DNA from: JBDTMT01 sp033764095
GTDB taxonomy: Bacteria; Desulfobacterota; Binatia; HRBIN30; CADEER01
Direction: 5' to 3'
Length of the DNA: 10,351 nucleotides
Assembly (NCBI GenBank): GCA_033764095.1
Contig: JANRJF010000164.1
Coordinates: 1 to 10,351 of the forward strand
The notes beneath the pieces were generated by a model. That model was not told the DNA's origin. It searched no databases and saw only the letters and a list, made by a program, of their open reading frames with translations. Numbering within the stretch: the stretch's first letter is position 1; each line of letters opens with the position of its first letter. Positions 5,074-10,351 of this stretch are shown piece after piece. Both the position numbers and the translations under genes were made by a program.

Positions 5074-6741
5074 ATGGACAGCGCTAGCGGTCCCCTGCGC
5101 GTCGTCCCGCTCGGCGGGCTGGGTGAGATCGGCCTCAACTGCCTGGTCCTGGAGTACGGCGGCGACGCCATCGCCATCGACTGCGGGGTGATGTTCCCCG
5201 ACCCGGGGATGCTCGGCATCGACCTGGTGATCCCGGAGTTCGAGTACCTGCGCCAGCTCGGCGACCGCTTCCGCGGCTTCGTCATCACGCACGGCCACGA
5301 GGATCACATCGGCGCGCTGCCCTATGCGCTGCGCCAGCTCGAGGCGCCGGTGTGGGCGACGCCGATGGCCGCCGGCCTGATCGGCTCGCGGCTGCGCGAG
5401 CACGGGCTCGACGGCGTGGTGAAGCTGCACACCTATCGGCCGCGCCAGCGCTGGGAGCTGGGGCCGTTCGGCATCGACCCGATCCACGTCACCCACTCGA
5501 TCGTCGACGCGGTCGGCCTGGCGATCACCACGCCGCTCGGCGTCGTCGTGCACACCGGCGACTTCAAGATCGACTACACGCCGATCGACGGGCAGGCGCC
5601 CGACATCCAGGCGTTCGCCGAGTACGGCGCGCGCGGCGTGCTGCTGCTGCTGTCCGACTCGACCAACGTCGAGCATGCCGGCTCGACCGGATCGGAGCGC
5701 AGCGTGCGCAGCGGACTGGAGGGCGTCTTCCAGACCGCGCCGGGGCGCGTCTTCTTCTCCACCTTCTCATCGCACGTCCATCGTCTGCAGCAGGTGTTGG
5801 AGCTGTCGGAGGCGACGCAGCGGCGCGTCGTGGTGGTGGGGCGCAGCCTGGTGAACAGCCTGCGCATCGCCACCGACCTCGGCTATGTGCGGGCGCCGCT
5901 GTCGATCTACGCCGACGTCTCGGATCTCGCGACGCTGCCGCCGGAGCGCGTCACCGTGCTCACCTCCGGCAGCCAGGGCGAGCCGCTGTCGGCGCTGATG
6001 CGCATCTCGATGGGCGATCACGGCCAGGTGCAGATGGCGCCGGGCGACTCGGTGATCCTCTCGTCGCGCATCATTCCCGGCAACGAACGGCCGATCAGCA
6101 ACATGATCAACCACATGTGCCGGCGCGGCGCGCAGGTGTTCACGGCGCGCAACGCCGACATCCACGTCTCCGGCCACGCCAGCCAGGACGAGCTGGCGCT
6201 GATGCTGAACCTGGTGCGGCCGCGCTACTTCGTGCCGGTGCACGGCGAGTATCGGCATCTGACGGCGCACCTGCGCCTGGCGCGTTCGGTCGGCCTGGCC
6301 GAGGACGCGACGCAGCTGCTGGAGGACGGCCAGGTGCTGGAGGTCGACGCCACTGGCGCGCGTCGCGGCGCGCCGATCGCCGCCGGCCGCGTCTTCGTCG
6401 ACGGCAAGGGCATCGGTGACATCAGCGACATCGTGCTGCGCGACCGGCGCCACCTGTCGCAGGACGGGCTCCTGCTCGCCGTGCTGGCGGTCGATCAGCA
6501 CACCGGCGAGTTGGTCGCCGGGCCGGACTTCACCGCCCGCGGCGTCGTCGCCGAGGACGATCAGGCGCGCGTCTTCGAGGAGGCGCGCGCGGTGGTCATC
6601 GCGGCGCTGGAGGCGATCGCGCCGGAGTCGCGCACCGACTCGCTGGAAGTGAAGGAAGAAGTGCGCAAGGCGCTGCGCCGCTATCTCAGCAAGACGCTCG
6701 ACCGCCGGCCGGTGGTGGTGCCGTACGTGATGGAGATGTGA
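5074..6741 (+). CDS. rnj: Ribonuclease J (metallo-beta-lactamase / beta-CASP RNase)
   Basis: RNase J is a zinc-dependent ribonuclease with 5'-to-3' exonuclease and endonuclease activity in mRNA decay and rRNA maturation (family knowledge). The 555-residue protein has the usual length. Metal-ligand motifs are complete: HGHEDH (His73, His75, Asp77, His78), HVTHS (His141), HTGDF (Asp163) and VHGEY (His390). The beta-CASP part shows LLSDSTN, TSGSQGEPLSAL and the catalytic-region HVSGHASQDE (His364, His368). The C-terminal domain ends RKALRRYLSKTLDRRPVVVPYVMEM-like, as in bacterial RNase J. It is first in a three-gene operon; its TGA (6739-6741) abuts the GTG of the ftsK-type gene. The two-residue-longer start at 5068 is possible. 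No truncation or missing key residue is seen. It acts in the cytoplasm. Confidence 0.97.
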   Translation: MDSASGPLRVVPLGGLGEIGLNCLVLEYGGDAIAIDCGVMFPDPGMLGIDLVIPEFEYLRQLGDRFRGFVITHGHEDHIGALPYALRQLEAPVWATPMAAGLIGSRLREHGLDGVVKLHTYRPRQRWELGPFGIDPIHVTHSIVDAVGLAITTPLGVVVHTGDFKIDYTPIDGQAPDIQAFAEYGARGVLLLLSDSTNVEHAGSTGSERSVRSGLEGVFQTAPGRVFFSTFSSHVHRLQQVLELSEATQRRVVVVGRSLVNSLRIATDLGYVRAPLSIYADVSDLATLPPERVTVLTSGSQGEPLSALMRISMGDHGQVQMAPGDSVILSSRIIPGNERPISNMINHMCRRGAQVFTARNADIHVSGHASQDELALMLNLVRPRYFVPVHGEYRHLTAHLRLARSVGLAEDATQLLEDGQVLEVDATGARRGAPIAAGRVFVDGKGIGDISDIVLRDRRHLSQDGLLLAVLAVDQHTGELVAGPDFTARGVVAEDDQARVFEEARAVVIAALEAIAPESRTDSLEVKEEVRKALRRYLSKTLDRRPVVVPYVMEM

Positions 6742-9012
6742 GTGGCGCGCGCACGGGCGGAGGTGGCGGCAGGCGCGCGCGAGAAGGACGAGGCGCGCGA
6801 GGCGGGACTGCTGGACGAGGTCGCGGCGATCGTCTGCCTGGCCGCGGCCGCGTTCCTGTTCATCAGTTTCGTCGCCTACCAGAACGACCTGCCCAATCTG
6901 AACCTCGCCGGACGGGTGGGGCGCGGGCTGGCGGACGTCATCGTCCAGGCGCTCGGCTACGCCAGCTACCTGCTGCCGCTGTACCTGGCCGTGGCGGCGC
7001 TGCGGCTGTTTCGCCATGCCGGCGGCGCGATCGCGCCGGCGCGCGGCGCAGCGGCGGTGGTGCTGTTGTTGTGCAGCGCGGTGCTGCTCGGCCTCGCCGC
7101 GCCGCCGCCGCCGGCGCGTCCGGTGACGCACGCCGGCGGGTGGTTGGGCGGCTTCCTCGCCGCGCTGCTCGCCGAGCCGTTCGGGCTGGGCGGCTCCTTC
7201 GTCGTCGTCGGCGGCCTCGCCATCCTCGCCTTCGTCGTCGCCACGCGCGTCTCGCTCGGCGGCATGGCGCGTGGCGCGGCGAGCGGCGTGGCGAACAGCT
7301 TCCGGCGCGTGCGTAGCGCCGCCGCCGAGCGCGAGGAGCCCGAGCTGCCGCTGCCGCCGCTGGTGCGGCGGCCGAAGGCCAACGTCAAGCGCGCTCCCGT
7401 GCCGCTCAGCGACGCCGCGCCGGTGATCGTGCTCGCCGACGTCGACCGCCGCGCGCCGGCGCCGAAGAAGAAGCGCGTCACCCAGGGCGAGCTGCCGTTC
7501 GGCGACGACCGCTACCAGTTGCCGCCGTTGCGCTTCCTGCACGAGCCGAAGCACGACGAGGTGCGCATCGACGAGGAGGCGCTGCGGCGCAGCTCGCAGA
7601 TTCTCGAGGCCAAGCTGGCCGACTTCGGCATCACCAGCAAGGTCGTCGAGGTGCGCCCCGGCCCGGTGATCACCACCTTCGACATCGAGCCGGCGCCGGG
7701 CGTGAAGGTGAACCGCATCACCAGTCTCGGCGACGATCTCGCCATGGCGCTGCGCGCACCGGGCGTGCGCATTCTCGCGCCGGTGCCGGGCAAGGCGGTG
7801 GTGGGCATCGAGGTCGCCAACCCGAAGCGCGAAGAAGTGGCGCTGCGCGAGCTGATCGAGGCGGAGGACTTCCAGCAGTCGCCGTCGTCGATGGCGCTGG
7901 CGCTCGGCAAGGACACCGCCGGACACCCGGTCGCCGGCGACCTCGCCAAGATGCCGCATCTGATGGTCGCCGGCGCCACCGGCAGCGGCAAGTCGGTGGC
8001 GGTCAACGCGATGATCATGAGCATCCTCTACAAGGCGCCGCCGCGCGAGGTGCGCTTCGTCATGATCGACCTCAAGATGCTGGAGCTGTCGGTCTACGAG
8101 GACATCCCGCACCTGCTGGTCCCGGTGGTCACCGATCCGAAGCAGGCGGTGGCGGTGCTCAACAACATCGTCGAGCTGATGGAGGAGCGCTACCGCCTGA
8201 TGAAGCACCGCGGCGTGCGCAACATCGACGGCTACAACAAGCTGATCGACGAGGAGCGCGCGCGCGACCAGTCGAGCGGCGTCATCGAGCTCGCCGAGGC
8301 GGTCGAGGTGGACGAGGAGGACGACGACGAGGTCGTCACGCCCGCCGCGCTGCCCGAACGGCTGCCCAAGGTGGTGGTGATCATCGATGAGCTCGCCGAC
8401 CTGATGATGACCATGGGGCGCAAGGTCGAGGAGCCGATCACCCGCCTGGCGCAGAAGGCGCGCGCCGCCGGCGTGCACCTGATCGTCGCCACGCAGCGTC
8501 CGTCCGTCGACGTCATCACCGGCCTGATCAAGGCGAACTTCCCGTCGCGCATCTCGTTCCAGGTGACGGCGCGCGTCGACTCGCGCACCATCCTCGACCA
8601 CATCGGCGCCGAACGGCTGCTCGGTCGCGGCGACATGCTCTACCTCTCCTCCGGCAGCGCCCGCCTGCAGCGCCTGCACGGGCCGCTGGTCACCGAGGAG
8701 GAGATCCACAAGGTGGTCGCCTGCATCAAGAAGCAGGGCAAGCCGCAGTACGCCTTCAGCCTGCTGGAGGCGCCCGAGGGCGAAGAGGACGGCGCCATCG
8801 AGGACGAGCTCAGCGACGAGCTCTACGATCAGGCGGTGCAGCTGGTCACCACCAGCCGGCAGGCGTCGATCTCGTGGGTGCAGCGCAAGCTGCGCGTCGG
8901 CTACAACCGCGCCGCGCGCATGATCGAGCGCATGGAGCGCGAGGGCGTCGTCTCGGCGAGCGACAACGGTCGGCCGCGCGAAGTGCTGGCGCAGGCGATC
9001 GATCCCGAATGA
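6742..9012 (+). CDS. ftsK: DNA translocase FtsK/SpoIIIE
   Basis: The 756-residue protein is a septum-anchored motor that pumps chromosome ends to the right daughter cell and activates XerCD recombination at dif (family knowledge). The N-terminal hydrophobic segments are at about 27-46, 65-90, 103-120 and 131-175. A short charged, proline-containing linker (about 176-245) replaces the very long linker of E. coli FtsK. The motor has Walker A GATGSGKS (411-418), Walker B VVVIIDELAD (544-553), then RAAGVHLIVATQRPSVDVITG and SRISFQVTARVDSRTILD. The C-terminal winged-helix gamma domain (about 690-752) contains the KOPS-reading helix region VQRKLRVGYNRAARMIE. An acidic stretch (EVDEEDDDE) precedes Walker B in a loop that varies in the family. 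The start is GTG at 6742, touching the RNase J stop, with GGAG (6732-6735) six bases upstream. The stop overlaps the lolA start, implying coupled translation. Confidence 0.97.
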   Translation: MARARAEVAAGAREKDEAREAGLLDEVAAIVCLAAAAFLFISFVAYQNDLPNLNLAGRVGRGLADVIVQALGYASYLLPLYLAVAALRLFRHAGGAIAPARGAAAVVLLLCSAVLLGLAAPPPPARPVTHAGGWLGGFLAALLAEPFGLGGSFVVVGGLAILAFVVATRVSLGGMARGAASGVANSFRRVRSAAAEREEPELPLPPLVRRPKANVKRAPVPLSDAAPVIVLADVDRRAPAPKKKRVTQGELPFGDDRYQLPPLRFLHEPKHDEVRIDEEALRRSSQILEAKLADFGITSKVVEVRPGPVITTFDIEPAPGVKVNRITSLGDDLAMALRAPGVRILAPVPGKAVVGIEVANPKREEVALRELIEAEDFQQSPSSMALALGKDTAGHPVAGDLAKMPHLMVAGATGSGKSVAVNAMIMSILYKAPPREVRFVMIDLKMLELSVYEDIPHLLVPVVTDPKQAVAVLNNIVELMEERYRLMKHRGVRNIDGYNKLIDEERARDQSSGVIELAEAVEVDEEDDDEVVTPAALPERLPKVVVIIDELADLMMTMGRKVEEPITRLAQKARAAGVHLIVATQRPSVDVITGLIKANFPSRISFQVTARVDSRTILDHIGAERLLGRGDMLYLSSGSARLQRLHGPLVTEEEIHKVVACIKKQGKPQYAFSLLEAPEGEEDGAIEDELSDELYDQAVQLVTTSRQASISWVQRKLRVGYNRAARMIERMEREGVVSASDNGRPREVLAQAIDPE

Positions 9013-9650
9013 TCGCCGCCGCCGGACTGTTGCTGCTGCTCGCCACCGCGTCGGCCGCCGAACCGACCGCGCAGGCGGTCGCCGACCAGGTGCAGGCGCG
9101 CTACGACGCGACGCACGACTTCACCGCCGCGGTGCGCCAGGAGATGACCCTGGCCAGCGCCGGCAAGACCTCGTCGGCAAGCGGCACGGTCGCCTTCAAG
9201 AAGCCCGGCAAGATGCGCTGGGATCTGAAGGACGGCACGGCGCAGGTGATCGTCGCCGACGGGCGCACGCTGTGGTTCTACGAGCCCGACGAGCAGCAGG
9301 TGCTGAAAGCGCCATTCCAGGCCGCGTTCCGTTCGTCGACGCCGATCTCGTTTCTCACCGGCGTCGGCCGGCTGCGCGACGACTTCACCGTCGCCGGCCT
9401 GAGCCGTGACGGCGAGGTGCTGCGCCTGGAGTTGACGCCGCGCCGCGCCGAGGGCGATCTCGGCGGCCTGCGCCTCAGCGTCGACCCGAGCACCTACGAC
9501 ATCGTCGGTGCCGAGGTGACCGATCCGCTCGGCAACCGCACGCGGCTCTACTTCACCGACCTGAAGCGCAACGTCGGCCTGGCCGACGAGCGATTCCAGT
9601 TCGAGGTCCCGGCCGGGGTCGACGTCGTCGAAGCGCCGCTCGGCAACTAG
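9009..9650 (+). CDS. lolA: Outer-membrane lipoprotein carrier protein LolA
   Basis: LolA is the periplasmic chaperone that takes lipoproteins from the LolCDE inner-membrane exporter to the outer-membrane receptor LolB or an equivalent. The 213-residue protein has a short hydrophobic signal segment (about 5-14) with likely cleavage after ASA or SAA near residues 16-17. The mature part shows family features: DFTAAVRQEM, the strand GTVAFKKPGKMRW, the strand IVADGRTLWFYEPDEQQV, the SFLTG turn and a C-terminal FTDLKRN strand. The ATG shares four bases with the ftsK stop (ATGA, 9009-9012). The frame stays open back to 8874 but no sensible start lies between, and a longer protein would bury the signal peptide. 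Oddly, the signal peptide has no Lys or Arg before its hydrophobic core. An ftsK-lolA order is also found in E. coli. Confidence 0.94.
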   Translation: MIAAAGLLLLLATASAAEPTAQAVADQVQARYDATHDFTAAVRQEMTLASAGKTSSASGTVAFKKPGKMRWDLKDGTAQVIVADGRTLWFYEPDEQQVLKAPFQAAFRSSTPISFLTGVGRLRDDFTVAGLSRDGEVLRLELTPRRAEGDLGGLRLSVDPSTYDIVGAEVTDPLGNRTRLYFTDLKRNVGLADERFQFEVPAGVDVVEAPLGN

Positions 9651-9670
9651 CCTCAAACTGACAAGAGAAA

Positions 9671-9824
9671 TTCACCACAGAGGCACAGAGTGCACAGAGT
9701 GAACGGAAACAACCGATCCTGCGAACTCACGCGGGCGGTGCCCCTCTGTGCTGCTGGCTTTGAAGTCGTGGCTCGTGTGGCTAGCTGCGGCATTCCGTTC
9801 TGGGGTCTGTGCCTCTGTGGTGAA
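9671..9824. mobile_element. MITE-like intergenic inverted-repeat element with CACAGAG motifs
   Basis: The ends are a perfect 19-bp inverted repeat: TTCACCACAGAGGCACAGA (9671-9689) and its inverse complement at 9806-9824. A second, inner pair, GAACGGAA (9701-9708) with TTCCGTTC (9793-9800), continues the stem after an asymmetric bulge; AAGAGA (9663-9668) and TCTCTT (9835-9840) may extend it outward. CACAGAG or its complement recurs about six times, including one copy in the middle (9744-9750). Base composition is visibly less GC-rich than in the genes on both sides, and no credible ORF is present. I see no clear target-site duplication. From memory, CACAGAGGCACAGAG-type repeats occur between genes in many environmental bacteria. 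It fills most of the 215-bp gap and could also act as a terminator for the operon upstream. Confidence 0.6.
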
Positions 9825-9850
9825 GGTCGTTCTGTCTCTTCGGGCTAGCT
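9779..9850 (+). repeat. GGCTAGCT direct repeat flanking the right end of the element
   Basis: GGCTAGCT occurs at 9779-9786 and 9843-9850, inside and just outside the right inverted-repeat arm. The second copy is immediately before the ribosome site of the YajQ gene. Eight bases is short, but the motif is AT-richer than its surroundings. Confidence 0.3.
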
Positions 9851-9865
9851 AGAGGAGGCTCGCGC

Positions 9866-10351
9866 ATGCCGTCATTCGACGTCGTCTCGCAGGTGGATCT
9901 GCAGGAGATCGACAACGCCGTGAACCAGGCGCGCAAGGAAATCACCCAGCGCTACGACTTCAAAGGCTCCGACACCGAGATCGAGCACGAGAAGACCGAG
10001 ATCCGCGTCACCTCGTCGGACGACTACAAGGTGAAGGCGGTGGTCGAGGTGCTGCAGGCCAAGGCGGCCAAGCGGCAGATCGCCATGAAGGCCTTCGTCT
10101 ACGGCAACATCGAGCCGGCGTACGGCGGCCGCGCCAAGCAGACCATCACCATCCAGCAGGGCATCGCCACCGAGAAGGCGCGGCTGATCGTCAAGGCGAT
10201 CAAGGACTCCAAGCTCAAGGTCCAGGCCCAGATCCAGGCCGACCAGGTGCGCGTCACCGGCAAGAACCGCGACGACCTGCAGCGCGCCATCGCGCTGCTC
10301 AAGCAGCAGGACTTCGACCTGCCGCTGCAGTTCATCAACTTCCGCGACTGA
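9866..10351 (+). CDS. yajQ: YajQ family cyclic di-GMP-binding protein
   Basis: The 161-residue protein matches YajQ over its full length: MPSFDVVSQVDLQEIDNAV at the start, ITQRYDFKGSD, the VKAVVEVLQAKAAKR helix, the KQTITIQQGI strand, KLKVQAQIQADQVRVTGKNRDDLQ and the ending LQFINFRD. The family has two ferredoxin/RRM-like folds. Members bind nucleotides, and some bind cyclic di-GMP and partner transcription factors (family knowledge); which applies here cannot be read from sequence. It is cytoplasmic, with no signal or membrane segment. The start has a strong AGAGGAGG (9851-9858), seven bases before the ATG. It is separated from lolA by the inverted-repeat element, so it probably has its own promoter, although I see no convincing one. 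The stop is the last codon of the window. Confidence 0.96.
   Translation: MPSFDVVSQVDLQEIDNAVNQARKEITQRYDFKGSDTEIEHEKTEIRVTSSDDYKVKAVVEVLQAKAAKRQIAMKAFVYGNIEPAYGGRAKQTITIQQGIATEKARLIVKAIKDSKLKVQAQIQADQVRVTGKNRDDLQRAIALLKQQDFDLPLQFINFRD

Noticed and set aside
4263..5676. Minus-strand frames opposite the hemerythrin gene, the gap and the start of RNase J.
   Set aside because: They cross clear plus-strand genes and their promoters and give low-complexity Arg/Ala-rich products.
5767..8709. A 980-codon open frame on the minus strand opposite RNase J and ftsK.
   Set aside because: It lies antisense to two unmistakable genes, is full of Arg, Asp, His and Ala without recognisable domains, and is what high-GC third positions produce.
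8874..9008. An upstream GTG start for LolA.
   Set aside because: It would add 45 Arg-rich residues in front of the signal peptide and overlap the essential gamma domain of ftsK; the ATGA overlap start at 9009 is far better.
9760..9787. TTGAAG / TAGCTG as a promoter for the YajQ gene.
   Set aside because: Both hexamers are poor matches and the site lies inside the inverted-repeat element; not strong enough to call.

Overview
The window is very GC-rich and reads as the chromosome of a Gram-negative bacterium. The periplasmic lipoprotein carrier LolA implies two membranes. RNase J lies directly upstream of an FtsK-type translocase. A Thr/Pro stalk plus beta-propeller protein ends in a Cys / hydrophobic helix / Arg-cluster tail of the kind common in Myxococcota and related deltaproteobacterial lineages such as Binatota. 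That lineage guess is inference; no rRNA or marker search was possible.

Layout: (1) 2-3046 (+), the 3' part of a large surface protein whose start lies outside the window. It has about 660 visible residues of Thr/Pro/Ala/Ser repeat, including thirteen 48-bp units with a 144-bp three-unit duplication, then a seven-repeat YVTN-type beta-propeller and a C-terminal sorting tail. (2) 3066-3491 (-), single-stranded DNA-binding protein, convergent with gene 1 across a 19-bp gap that contains part of a perfect hairpin. (3) 3630-4091 (-), a SnoaL-like ester cyclase family protein with its own promoter. (4) 4332-4802 (+), a hemerythrin-like HHE protein, divergent from gene 3 and preceded by a sigma-54-type promoter match and GTTC boxes spaced 22 bp apart. 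(5) 5074-9650 (+), a tight operon of ribonuclease J, FtsK/SpoIIIE translocase and LolA. The second junction is a direct abutment (TGAGTG) and the third an ATGA overlap, so translation is probably coupled. (6) 9651-9865, a 215-bp gap holding an AT-richer inverted-repeat element. (7) 9866-10351 (+), a YajQ-family protein ending on the last base of the window.

The operon joins housekeeping jobs: RNA processing (RNase J), terminal chromosome segregation at the division site (FtsK) and delivery of lipoproteins to the outer membrane (LolA). SSB belongs to DNA replication and repair. The hemerythrin and ester-cyclase-like genes are accessory and separately regulated.

I see no CRISPR array, prophage, defence locus or evident new multi-gene system. 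The parts most worth a second look are the stalk/propeller/tail surface protein, the hemerythrin control region and the inverted-repeat element before the YajQ gene.
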